From contig CAJUTH010000006.1 in assembly GCA_910589275.1 (NCBI GenBank), forward strand, positions 1-64,000: a stretch of 64,000 bases of DNA. The letters run 5' to 3'. Position numbers and translations under genes: made by a program. Positions within the stretch are counted from its first letter, which is position 1. Every line of letters begins with the position of its first letter. Shown piece by piece: positions 25,348 to 33,692 of the stretch. Origin of the DNA: an uncultured Dorea sp. GTDB taxonomy: Bacteria > Bacillota > Clostridia > Lachnospirales > Lachnospiraceae. The notes under the pieces were generated by a model, which searched no databases, was not told the DNA's origin, and was given only the letters and a program-made list of their open reading frames with translations.

Positions 25348-26331
25348 GTGGCGGGAATTAAGGATGTTGCAAAGAGGGCCGGAGTGGGCGTAGGCACGGT
25401 ATCTAGAATGTTAAATGACAGCGGGTACGTAGCTGGGGAAACCAGAGAAAAGATTGAGATTGCGATGCGCGAACTGAATTATACGCCCAATGAGCTGGCC
25501 AGAAATCTGTATCACAAGCGGACAGGAATTATCGCGGTGATCGTTCCCAGCGTGTCGAATCCGTTTTTTGTGGAATTTGTAGATTATGTGGAGGATGAGC
25601 TGTACGAGGCCGGGTACAAGATGATGCTCTGCAGCACGGACAAGGAGAGCAATGCGGAGCTGGAATATCTGGATATGCTGAACCGTCACATCGTGGACGG
25701 CGTGATTACCGGGGTGCATTCTCTGGATGTGGAGGAGTATCGGAAGATCCGCAAGCCTATCGTAGCGCTGGACAGATATCTGGGAGAGCATATCCCGGTG
25801 GTGGCGGTAAATCATAAAGAGGGAGGGCGTCTGGCGGCAGAGGCTCTGATTCGCAACGGCTGCAGAAGGGTTCTGCATTTTCGAGGCTCTACGGCGGTAG
25901 ATTCCCCTTACCATGAAAGGCATTATGAATTTGAACGTATTATGAAAGAGCATGGGATTGACAGTTGTACTTACGAGCTGGAGTGGAACCGTCTTGATTC
26001 GGAATATTACCGGGAGGTTGTCAGGGATGTATTTGCCGGGGAATTTGACTTTGACGGCGTATTTGCGGTGGACTGGCTGGCGATTGAGTGCATGAACGAA
26101 GCGATCCGCAGCCATAGGAAGGTGCCGAGGGATGTGAAGTTTGTCGCGTATGACGGAACCTTTATTACGGAGCTGGCGGAGCCGAAGATGACGGCGGTGG
26201 TGCAGCCGATCGAGGAACTTGCAAAAGAATCCGTGCGGATGATGCGCGATCTGATTGGCGGGAAAGATTATAAAAATAAACTGGTTATGCTGGAAGCACG
26301 GCTCAGGAAAGGAAATACAACGATTGTGTAG
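25348..26331 (+). CDS. LacI-family transcriptional regulator of fructan locus
   Basis: 327 residues starting at GTG, set by AGGAGGTAGG nearby. N-terminal HTH: IKDVAKRAGVGVGTVSRMLN with the hinge NELARNLYHKRTG. The periplasmic-binding-like effector domain follows (FFVEFVDYVEDELYEAGYKM). It is probably a local repressor of the downstream ABC transporter and hydrolases; two identical 14-bp palindromes of LacI type lie between them. The effector is likely a fructose-containing oligosaccharide or its phosphate. Confidence 0.93.
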   Translation: MAGIKDVAKRAGVGVGTVSRMLNDSGYVAGETREKIEIAMRELNYTPNELARNLYHKRTGIIAVIVPSVSNPFFVEFVDYVEDELYEAGYKMMLCSTDKESNAELEYLDMLNRHIVDGVITGVHSLDVEEYRKIRKPIVALDRYLGEHIPVVAVNHKEGGRLAAEALIRNGCRRVLHFRGSTAVDSPYHERHYEFERIMKEHGIDSCTYELEWNRLDSEYYREVVRDVFAGEFDFDGVFAVDWLAIECMNEAIRSHRKVPRDVKFVAYDGTFITELAEPKMTAVVQPIEELAKESVRMMRDLIGGKDYKNKLVMLEARLRKGNTTIV

Positions 26332-26403
26332 TGGAAGATGTACAAAATGATAGAGCTGAATTTGAATAGATTGCACAAAAAGAATTTAAAAATAAAAAAG
26401 ATA

Positions 26404-26431
26404 TTGACATATATGACGAAGGGGATATAAT
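26404..26431 (+). promoter_or_regulatory. promoter of the sugar ABC operon
   Basis: TTGACA (26404-26409), 16-bp spacer, TATAAT (26426-26431), both consensus. Start of transcription about 26438, leaving a leader of roughly 280 nt that carries both operators. Confidence 0.85.
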
Positions 26432-26474
26432 AGAAGATGTAAAGAGGAACTGCTCTATTTTAGTTTCCACAATA

Positions 26475-26488
26475 TGGAACGCGTTCCA
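26475..26488. promoter_or_regulatory. LacI-type operator 1
   Basis: TGGAACGCGTTCCA, a perfect palindrome with the central CG typical of LacI-family operators, downstream of the promoter. Confidence 0.85.
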
Positions 26489-26528
26489 CAACGAATGACA
26501 CGAGAAGAACTTATTTTTTTTGCGAGTA

Positions 26529-26542
26529 TGGAACGCGTTCCA
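26529..26542. promoter_or_regulatory. LacI-type operator 2
   Basis: Identical TGGAACGCGTTCCA, 54 bp from operator 1 centre to centre (about five helical turns), suitable for looping or a roadblock. Confidence 0.85.
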
Positions 26543-26721
26543 TATGGAATAATAGAAGTAGGACAGAGCAGAAATTCCATAGGGAAGCCGAGGCATAAGG
26601 AAGCTGTCAGGATCAGACGACCACCGGTGGAGACAGGCGGACAAACAGCCGGGCGGAACGTATGGAAGGAATGTAACCGATGAAGGTAGCAGGATGACAT
26701 GAAAAAGGAGGAGACAACAAC

Positions 26722-27966
26722 ATGAAAAAGAGACTTCTGAGTACTTTACTTGCAGCAGTAATGGTTGGGACAATGTTAACAGGCTGCGGCGGCCAGAAAG
26801 ACAGCGGCGGCGACGGCGCGGCAGAGGATGCAAAATCAGAAAATAGTATTACGGTACTGGTGGAGAGCGGCTCTCCGGCAGAGGCCCTTGCAAACGAGAC
26901 GGCGGCAGCCTTTGAGGAAGAGACCGGATGCAAGGTAGTAGTAGACGCAGTTGCTTACACAGGTATGTACGATAAGCTTTCCACAGAGATCAAAGCCGGA
27001 GAGGCTACGCATGACGTCGGATGTCTGGACGTTGTTTGGCTTGCAGCATTTAAGGATGCTCTTGAGCCGATAAATGACGCGGATACCAGCGATTTCCTTC
27101 CGACGCTGGAGGAGAGCGGAACATTAGACGGCAATCTTATCGGATATCCGATGTGGGTAAACGCTAAGATCCTTATTTACAGAAAAGACCTGATTTCAGA
27201 GGATAAGGTTCCGAAGACATGGGAAGAATATCAGGCTCTTGCAAAAGAGCTTGCGACAGACGATATGTATGGAACGACTGTATTTGGAAGCGGTTCCGAC
27301 GCAGTCTGCTCATTCCTTGATTTCGCTTGTCAGGCAGGCGCAAAGGGGCTTGTATTTGACAAGGACGGCAAGGTTAACATCACGGATCAGGCATACGTAG
27401 ACGCGCTGAAATTTATGGTAGATAATGCAGAGGCGGACTATACGCCGGCAGATTCACTGTCTACGGCGGCAACCGAGTCTCAGGAATTGTTCACCAATGG
27501 GAAAGTTGCTATGCAGCTCAACTGGAGCCATCAGTATCCGGCCGCAGTAGCGGCGCTGGGCGCAGACAAGGTAGGCTGTGCTCCGATGATCGCGGGAAGC
27601 GCGGGAATCGGCGCTACCACAGGTCCATGGTATGAATGCGTTATGAAAAATTCTTCCAATAAAGAGATGGCGAAGAAATATGTAGAATATATGTATGAGC
27701 ACAACGGCGACTACATGGATCTCACATTAAAGATTGCAGGAAGAACCTCTGTATATGAAGAAGCGGGAACCGAAGAAGGCAACGAGCATACATTAGCAGT
27801 TTTAGATACCTTAGGAGCTGATCAGTCTCAGGCAAGACCGATGGTAACTACATGGTCACAGATCGAAGAAGTGCTGACCGGCGTAGTTGAATCCTGCCTT
27901 GGCGGAGCAGACATCGAGGAGACCCTCGCAAACGCTGCATCCGAAATTGAGGCAATCGGCCAGTAA
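26722..27966 (+). CDS. sugar ABC transporter substrate-binding lipoprotein
   Basis: 414-residue family 1 extracellular solute-binding protein. A lipoprotein signal ends in MLTGCGG with lipidated Cys22, then a Gly/Asp/Ser-rich linker. The body has the usual two-lobe features (ITVLVESGSPAEALANETAA, WVNAKILIYRKDLI). It captures an oligosaccharide outside the cell and delivers it to the permeases encoded downstream. Expression is likely high relative to the permeases because a strong hairpin follows the gene. Neighbouring hydrolases point to a fructan-derived ligand. Confidence 0.93.
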   Translation: MKKRLLSTLLAAVMVGTMLTGCGGQKDSGGDGAAEDAKSENSITVLVESGSPAEALANETAAAFEEETGCKVVVDAVAYTGMYDKLSTEIKAGEATHDVGCLDVVWLAAFKDALEPINDADTSDFLPTLEESGTLDGNLIGYPMWVNAKILIYRKDLISEDKVPKTWEEYQALAKELATDDMYGTTVFGSGSDAVCSFLDFACQAGAKGLVFDKDGKVNITDQAYVDALKFMVDNAEADYTPADSLSTAATESQELFTNGKVAMQLNWSHQYPAAVAALGADKVGCAPMIAGSAGIGATTGPWYECVMKNSSNKEMAKKYVEYMYEHNGDYMDLTLKIAGRTSVYEEAGTEEGNEHTLAVLDTLGADQSQARPMVTTWSQIEEVLTGVVESCLGGADIEETLANAASEIEAIGQ

Positions 27967-28025
27967 CGAATATACCCCGATTTAAATTGAGTTGTATTAA
28001 AGAATCAGATATGTTTCAATAAATA

Positions 28026-28059
28026 GGGAGCGCTCTCACGGAGCCGGGAGAGCGCTCCC
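28026..28059 (+). terminator. intra-operon hairpin after binding-protein gene
   Basis: GGGAGCGCTCTC-N10-GAGAGCGCTCCC followed by ATTTT. It may be a partial terminator or 3'-end stabiliser that lowers permease expression relative to the binding protein. Confidence 0.8.
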
Positions 28060-28115
28060 ATTTTAACAAAAATCTAAGAGGATACTTACTTCCATTATTG
28101 AAAGAGGGTAAGCAA

Positions 28116-29003
28116 ATGAGATTAATTTCAAGAAAAACATTATTGTTATTCTTTCTGCCCGGCGCGGTTTTTATGGGCGCGTTTCTGATCTATCCCATTA
28201 TTACTATGGTGATCGACAGTTTTTATAATATTGGGATAACCGGAGAGAAAACGTGGATCGGCATGGAAAACTACATCCGTGCATTTACGGCGGGCGGATT
28301 TTTGAAACAGTTGAAAAATACGCTGGTATATATTGTCTTGGCGGTAGGCATGGAGACCGTCATAGGGCTTATGTTCGCCCTGTTTTTTGAACTGAATTAC
28401 AGAGGAAGCAAGATCATCCGTTCCCTGATGATGGCGCCGCTGATGATTGCTCCGTTAGTTGCCGGCCTTACATGGAAACTGATGATGAGCTCCAGCTTCG
28501 GTATTGTCAACGAGCTGCTCACAAGGGTAGGGATTCTGGCAAACAGCAGCGATATCCTGTGGCTTGCAGATGCGAAGTGGTCGCTGATTGCCTGCTGCAT
28601 TGCCGATATCTGGCTGACGACGCCGTTCATGATGCTGATGACGCTTGCGGGCCTGCAGGGGCTGGATTCGAGTATGCTGGAGGCGGCGAAGATCGACGGA
28701 GCCAGCATGTTCCAGCAGATTATGCTGATCAAGCTTCCGAATATCAAGCCGGTGCTTTTGACCGCGCTGTCGGTCAGGATCATTGACGCGGCCAGAACCT
28801 TTGACATCATATGGGCTATGACAGAGGGCGGCCCCAACAGCTCCTCGGAAACCATCAGTATTATCATTTACAAGACGCTGGCAAGGTATAATCAGGTGGG
28901 ATATGCAAGTGCGATGGCTGTGATCTTCATTGCCGTGCTGGTCATCTTTACGCTGGTATTTATGCAGAGTTTGTGGAATCCAAAGAAAAAGATGCATGGG
29001 TAG
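28116..29003 (+). CDS. sugar ABC transporter permease (MalF/UgpA type)
   Basis: 295-residue inner-membrane permease with six TM helices and the cytoplasmic EAA loop EAAKIDGASMFQQIMLIKLP. It pairs with the next gene to form the channel. GAGGGTAAGC precedes ATG 28116, which is preferred to an upstream TTG. No ATPase gene lies in the locus, so a shared MsmK/MalK-like ATPase encoded elsewhere must energise it. Confidence 0.93.
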   Translation: MRLISRKTLLLFFLPGAVFMGAFLIYPIITMVIDSFYNIGITGEKTWIGMENYIRAFTAGGFLKQLKNTLVYIVLAVGMETVIGLMFALFFELNYRGSKIIRSLMMAPLMIAPLVAGLTWKLMMSSSFGIVNELLTRVGILANSSDILWLADAKWSLIACCIADIWLTTPFMMLMTLAGLQGLDSSMLEAAKIDGASMFQQIMLIKLPNIKPVLLTALSVRIIDAARTFDIIWAMTEGGPNSSSETISIIIYKTLARYNQVGYASAMAVIFIAVLVIFTLVFMQSLWNPKKKMHG

Positions 29004-29022
29004 CGGATGAAGGAGGATTATG

Positions 29023-29853
29023 ATGAAGAAAAAAATGAGCGTAGGAAAGAATATAGGAATTGCGTTATCTGTAATTCTTACGGTATTCTGGCTTTTTCCA
29101 TATATTTATGTTGTATGCTGCTCTTTTAAGAAGGGCTCGGAAGTAATCGCGGTGCCTCCGAAGTTTTTTCCGAAGGTTTTTTCGGTAGAGAATTTTCAGG
29201 GGCTGTTTGAACGGATGGACGCGGGGCAGTATTTTGTAAACAGTCTGTCGGCGGCGCTGATCAGTACGGTTATTGCGCTGATCTTAGGATCCCTTGCGGC
29301 CTATGCGATCCAGAGATCCGGGGCGAAATTATCCGTATTTCTGGTGGTGCTGGTACTTTGTTTGAAAATGATACCTACCTCTAGTATCGTAGTTCCTATT
29401 TACGAGCTGATATGCAGTCTGGGGCTGTATGATACGAAGCTGGCGCTGATCATCGTATACGCCGCGATCAATATGCCCTTTGTCATGTGGACGATGCTGA
29501 GCTTTTACGAGGGAATTCCTACGACCCTCGACGAGGCCGCGTATGTGGACGGGGCCAGCAGCTTTCAGACATTTCGCAAGGTGATCCTGCCGATCTGTAC
29601 GCCGGGACTTGCGACGGCATTTATCTTTACGCTGTTCCTTGCATGGAATGATTTTCTGGTTGCGCTGCTTCTTACCAGCACGAAAGCGAAGACATTTACC
29701 GTGGGTCTGGCGGGATTCCTCTCCGCATACAATCTGGATTTGGGGCCGATGTGCGCCGGCGCGTTTGTGTTCAGCTTCCCGGTTATGATTATTTCCCTTG
29801 CCGCGCAGAAGTATATTGTAAGCGGTATGACGGCGGGAGCTGTAAAGGGATAA
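29023..29853 (+). CDS. sugar ABC transporter permease (MalG/UgpE type)
   Basis: Second permease of about 276 residues, with six TM helices and the EAA loop DEAAYVDGASSFQTFRKVILP. Two adjacent ATGs follow GAAGGAGGATT; either could serve (29020 or 29023). It acts with the previous permease and the binding lipoprotein to import the oligosaccharide. Confidence 0.92.
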   Translation: MKKKMSVGKNIGIALSVILTVFWLFPYIYVVCCSFKKGSEVIAVPPKFFPKVFSVENFQGLFERMDAGQYFVNSLSAALISTVIALILGSLAAYAIQRSGAKLSVFLVVLVLCLKMIPTSSIVVPIYELICSLGLYDTKLALIIVYAAINMPFVMWTMLSFYEGIPTTLDEAAYVDGASSFQTFRKVILPICTPGLATAFIFTLFLAWNDFLVALLLTSTKAKTFTVGLAGFLSAYNLDLGPMCAGAFVFSFPVMIISLAAQKYIVSGMTAGAVKG

Positions 29854-29913
29854 CTGAACATTGTTTACAGGTCCGCCTGTGAATAAGAAATGCTATTGGA
29901 AAGGGGAAGCCTT

Positions 29914-31413
29914 ATGTCGAAGGAATTAATGCAGGAAAAGATTGCAAAGGCTCAGAAGGAAATAGAAGCAAAGAAAGAGATTGTAAAAATGGGACGGATG
30001 CGCCAGCATTATCATTTTATGGCGCAGACCGGATGGCTGAATGATCCCAACGGACTGATTTACTACAAGGGAAAATACCATTTTTTCTTCCAGTATAATC
30101 CCTATTATGGATTCTGGGATTATATGCACTGGGGGCATGCGGTGAGCGGGGATCTGCTCCACTGGGAGTATCTGCCCCTTGCCCTTGCGCCGAGTGAAAA
30201 GTATGATGACCATATGCGGGGAGGTTGTTTTTCGGGAAGCGCCATTGAGCATGAGGGGAAACTGTATCTGATGTATACGGGAGTAACCCATAAGGGAAAG
30301 GGATATGAGCAGACCCAGTGCATTGCGTACAGCGAGGATGGGATCCATTTTGAAAAATACGCGGGGAATCCCGTGCTGACCGCCCCGGAGGGCGTGGCGA
30401 GGGAGCATTTCCGGGATCCGAAGGTGTGGAAGCATGAGGATACCTATTATATGGTGTGCGGCGCAAGCCGGGATAACAGGGCGCAGGCGCTGCTTTACCG
30501 GTCGAAGGATCTGCTGCACTGGAGTTTCTTTAACGTGATGGCTGAGAGCAGAGGAGAATGGGGATACATGTGGGAGTGTACGGACTTCTATCCGCTGGGG
30601 GATCAGTATGTTTTGATGTTTTCGCCGATGGGGTCGGGAGATCATACCTCCATGTACATGGCCGGGGATTTTGACTATGAGACCGGAAAGTTCCATGCGC
30701 GGATCAGCGATGAAATTGACTGGGGCTTTGATTACTACGCGCCCCAATCCTTCCTTGCGCCGGATGGGAGAAGGCTGATCGTCGGATGGGCCAATGAATG
30801 GGAATGGATGCCTCTGTGGAAGGACTGGGGGCCGACCTACAGGGAAGGCTGGTGCGGCTTTTTTAACATTCCGAGAGAGGTGCGGATGAGGGAAGACGGA
30901 AGCCTGCAGTTTCTGCCGGTGAGAGAGCTGGAGTCTATACGGAAGAATCCGTGGAAGACGGACGGCTTTGCGGTGTCAGAAGAAGAGAAAGAGCTGACAG
31001 CCGGAGACGGAGTCTGCTTTGAACTAAAGTTTAAGATTGATCTGGAGCAGACCGATGCTAAGAAGCTGGAGCTTTTCTTTCGCTGCGGCGAAGGGAAGAA
31101 GACGGTGTGCCGGTTTGATTTTGAGACGGCGGAGCTTAGCGTGGACAGGAATGAGGCGGACGGATGGAGCAGAGGGATATCTAGAAGCCTGATGTATCTG
31201 AAAGGAAAGAAGGAGTTAGACGTACATATTTTCTCAGATCAGAGCAGTCTTGAAATATTTACAGACCAGTATCAAAATAATCATTCAAATAATATATTTG
31301 CCTCGGATGCCCAGAACCAGATGAAGCTTCGCGCATACGGAGGGAAAGCTGTGATCAGGGAATATGAGTCTTGGGGGCTTGAAGACTGCTTCGGCCGGGA
31401 CGAGAGAGGATAG
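29914..31413 (+). CDS. GH32 beta-fructofuranosidase
   Basis: 499-residue glycoside hydrolase family 32. The catalytic set is visible: nucleophile Asp in WLNDPNG, stabiliser Asp in FRDPKV and acid/base Glu in WECTDF. The N-terminal five-blade propeller is followed by a beta-sandwich (about 355-495). There is no signal peptide, so it acts in the cytoplasm on imported fructosides such as inulobiose, sucrose or short fructans. AAAGGGG fits ATG 29914. It is followed by a DFA-type enzyme gene in the same direction. Confidence 0.93.
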   Translation: MSKELMQEKIAKAQKEIEAKKEIVKMGRMRQHYHFMAQTGWLNDPNGLIYYKGKYHFFFQYNPYYGFWDYMHWGHAVSGDLLHWEYLPLALAPSEKYDDHMRGGCFSGSAIEHEGKLYLMYTGVTHKGKGYEQTQCIAYSEDGIHFEKYAGNPVLTAPEGVAREHFRDPKVWKHEDTYYMVCGASRDNRAQALLYRSKDLLHWSFFNVMAESRGEWGYMWECTDFYPLGDQYVLMFSPMGSGDHTSMYMAGDFDYETGKFHARISDEIDWGFDYYAPQSFLAPDGRRLIVGWANEWEWMPLWKDWGPTYREGWCGFFNIPREVRMREDGSLQFLPVRELESIRKNPWKTDGFAVSEEEKELTAGDGVCFELKFKIDLEQTDAKKLELFFRCGEGKKTVCRFDFETAELSVDRNEADGWSRGISRSLMYLKGKKELDVHIFSDQSSLEIFTDQYQNNHSNNIFASDAQNQMKLRAYGGKAVIREYESWGLEDCFGRDERG

Positions 31414-31471
31414 CTGGATTGTCTATTCGGTTTTTAAATGATAATATTGACTTTGCAAGGAGGATTTATCT

Positions 31472-32830
31472 ATGGCTGGGAAGAATTATTATGATGTAAC
31501 AGAGTGGCCCGTCGGAAATCCCTATGAGGATATCGGGGAGGTCATAAACAGTATCATTGCGGATGTGAAAAGCAGGCAGGCGGATGCGAATCAGAATGGC
31601 GGGGGAAAGCCGGGCGCGGTTATTTATATCCCCACAGGCGACTACCGCCTTGCCACGCAGGTAGTGATTGATATCAGTTATCTGAAGATTATGGGTTCCG
31701 GCCATGGGTTTATTTCTTCTAGTATTCGTTTTAATCTGCCGGAATCTGAGCAGGAGAGCCTGCATGAGGTATGGCCGGGGGGAAGCCGCATCATGGCGGA
31801 TATCCCGGTAAAGGCCGGAGACGAGGAGAGCGTGGGAGCCGCTTTTTATATTAAGCGGGAGGGGAATCCAAGGATCAGTTCTGTGGAATTTGAGGGATTC
31901 TGCATCGACGGCCTGCATTTTGTGGACGATGGTTCAGGGGAAGAAAATCCGGAAAATACTTATGTGAATGGGAAAACAGGGATCTACGCGGCGAGCGCCA
32001 ATGATTCTTTCCGTATTACGGGGATGGGAATGGTGTATCTGGAGCATGGCGTTACCATTTACCATGCGGATGCGTTGAGTATCCATGATAACTTCATAGC
32101 GGAATGCGGAAGCTGTATTGAGCTGCGGGGCTGGGGACAGGCGTCTAAGGTTACCGACAACCTCATTGGAGCCGGGTATAAGGGGTATTCTATCTACGCC
32201 GAGAATTTCGGGGCGCTTCTTGTTACGGCGAATAATGTGTTCCCTCGCGGGGCAAGCAGCGTCTGTTTTGACAATGTGGCCCGGTCTTCTATTACCGGCA
32301 ACCGGCTGCATTCTTTTTATCCGGGTATGATTGAATTTCGGGGAAACTGTTCGGAGAACCTGATTTCTGCAAACCACCTGCTTAGAGATCATGAACCGTG
32401 GCCCCCGATGCAGGCGAAGAATAATGGGCTGGACGATCTGTACGGCCTTTTGCGGATCAGCGGAAGTTATAATAGTATTATGGCTAACCATATTTCGGAG
32501 GTGATAGAGGAACAGTATCTGAAACCCGCCGGGATAAGGCCGGTGATGATACACGTTGTGTCGGGGAAGGGAAACTATATCTCGAACAATCATATTGTGG
32601 CAAGCGCCGGAGCGGTGGATGAGCCGGACGCCGATTCGGATTCCTGCTTTGCAAGGCAGGTGGACGCGCTGCTGACAGTCAGGGAATTAAAGGAACTGCC
32701 GGTGACGGCCGTTTTGGTAGAGAAGGAATCGGAGAATAATACGGTGCTTGACACAGGAAGCGAAAAGCAGGTTGTGATGGACAGGACTGTGAATGCGTTC
32801 AGGGCGGTGCCGGGAGTATCGCTGGATTAG
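31472..32830 (+). CDS. inulin fructotransferase / DFA III hydrolase family protein
   Basis: 452-residue right-handed beta-helix enzyme. It matches the Arthrobacter/Bacillus inulin fructotransferase family throughout: GAVIYIPTGDYRLATQVVID, GSGHGF, NGKTGIYAASANDSF, ITGMGMVYLEH, AECGSCIELRG, NNVFPRG and GLDDLYGLLRISG. Asp206 and Glu217, 11 residues apart, correspond to the catalytic pair I recall for the Bacillus enzyme (from memory). It starts MAGKNYYDV with no signal peptide, so it should be cytoplasmic. Polymer-acting fructotransferases are secreted, so with an oligosaccharide importer and cytoplasmic GH32 beside it, hydrolysis of imported DFA III to inulobiose is the better reading. Exact specificity is inference. 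Confidence 0.88.
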   Translation: MAGKNYYDVTEWPVGNPYEDIGEVINSIIADVKSRQADANQNGGGKPGAVIYIPTGDYRLATQVVIDISYLKIMGSGHGFISSSIRFNLPESEQESLHEVWPGGSRIMADIPVKAGDEESVGAAFYIKREGNPRISSVEFEGFCIDGLHFVDDGSGEENPENTYVNGKTGIYAASANDSFRITGMGMVYLEHGVTIYHADALSIHDNFIAECGSCIELRGWGQASKVTDNLIGAGYKGYSIYAENFGALLVTANNVFPRGASSVCFDNVARSSITGNRLHSFYPGMIEFRGNCSENLISANHLLRDHEPWPPMQAKNNGLDDLYGLLRISGSYNSIMANHISEVIEEQYLKPAGIRPVMIHVVSGKGNYISNNHIVASAGAVDEPDADSDSCFARQVDALLTVRELKELPVTAVLVEKESENNTVLDTGSEKQVVMDRTVNAFRAVPGVSLD

Positions 32831-32835
32831 AAAGA

Positions 32836-32884
32836 AAAGGAGCTGAGAGAGGGCTTGGATGTGACGCTTTCTCAGCTCCTTTGT
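32836..32884 (+). terminator. terminator of the fructan locus
   Basis: AAAGGAGCTGAGA (32836-32848) pairs with TCTCAGCTCCTTT (32870-32882), followed by GTTT. Confidence 0.85.
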
Positions 32885-32948
32885 TTATGTATCGAAAACT
32901 TTGTTTTCCATATCACAAAATCTTCCGGGAGGATACGCACTCGCTGCA

Positions 32949-32970
32949 AGAATATGCATTGGCATATTCT
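32949..32970. other. short perfect inverted repeat
   Basis: AGAATATGC-ATTG-GCATATTCT followed by TTATT. It may be a weak second terminator or a protein site. Confidence 0.4.
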
Positions 32971-32984
32971 TTATTCTGTATAAA

Positions 32985-33041
32985 AATATATTACAAATGG
33001 TAATGTTACCACTTGTAATATATTCGGCTGTATAGTATAAT
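32985..33041 (+). promoter_or_regulatory. EIIA promoter with overlapping 40-bp palindrome (probable GntR operator)
   Basis: TTGTAA (33013-33018), 17-bp spacer, TATAAT (33036-33041). A near-perfect 40-bp palindrome at 32985-33024 covers the -35 and consists of TTACAAATGGTAA and TTACCACTTGTAA back to back. The latter resembles the sites near 36.3 and 36.5 kb. Confidence 0.7.
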
Positions 33042-33081
33042 TAAGTCATCAAATAATAAGATCATGTAAGGAGGAAGAGGT

Positions 33082-33510
33082 ATGGTTGGAATTTTAATTG
33101 CGGCGCATGGGGATTTTGCTGCGGGGCTCATAAGTGCGGTAGAATTGATTCTTGGAAAGCAGGAAAAGGTTGTAACGATCGGGCTGCATCATGGAAACGG
33201 ACTTGAAGAATTTGGCGGGAAAGTAGAGAATGCGCTTGGGGAATTGGATGACGGTGACGGAGTAATAGCCTTTGTAGATATTCTTGGCGGGACGCCTTCC
33301 AATACAATTTTCAAATGTCTGCAGAAAAGGCAGTTTAAAGCCTTTGCCGGAGTCAATATGTCGATGGTGGTTCAGGCAGTAACAATGCGTGAGGTGATGA
33401 GTGCGGATGAAGTATATGAAGCTGTTCTGAAAACCGCATCTAAGCCGCCGGTTCTTCTGCATGAAATGTATCAGGATATGATGGAAGAGGGAGACGAAGA
33501 CGACATTTGA
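33082..33510 (+). CDS. PTS mannose-class EIIA component
   Basis: 142-residue ManX-type EIIA with the phosphoacceptor His9 in IAAHGDFA and the conserved DILGGTPSN loop. It accepts phosphate from HPr and passes it to an EIIB. The other subunits of what is probably the same system (EIIB, EIIC, EIID) are encoded 3 kb downstream, separated by regulators and an aldolase. AGGAGGAAGAGG precedes the start. Confidence 0.93.
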   Translation: MVGILIAAHGDFAAGLISAVELILGKQEKVVTIGLHHGNGLEEFGGKVENALGELDDGDGVIAFVDILGGTPSNTIFKCLQKRQFKAFAGVNMSMVVQAVTMREVMSADEVYEAVLKTASKPPVLLHEMYQDMMEEGDEDDI

Positions 33511-33533
33511 AATGTGTCTTGGTATGGAAGGCG

Positions 33534-33692
33534 GATAAAGGGGGGACTCATCTTTTTATAGACGGAAATGGCAGAACAGGGAGGCTGCTTATAAATTTGG
33601 AATTGATGAAAGCAGGATATCCGCCGATTGACATTAAGTTTGACTATATTTTTCATCTGGAAAACATGGTTTATCTCTGGCAAATTTTATGA
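33534..33692 (+). pseudogene. Fic-domain C-terminal remnant
   Basis: The frame reads HLFIDGNGRTGRLLINLELM then KAGYPP, the HxFxDGNGRxxR active site of Fic AMP-transferases. Only about 50 codons remain; the inhibitory helix and N-terminal fold are absent. It is located directly after the EIIA gene without a proper start. Confidence 0.75.

Noticed and set aside
25411..26376. 321-codon minus-strand frame
   Set aside because: Antisense shadow of the LacI-family gene; His/Arg/Leu-rich composition typical of shadow frames.
29926..30747. 273-codon minus-strand frame
   Set aside because: It lies entirely antisense to the well-supported GH32 gene and has no family features.
31472..32830. Pectate lyase or polygalacturonase
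   Set aside because: The beta-helix alone would allow it, but the length and many specific segments match the inulin fructotransferase family.
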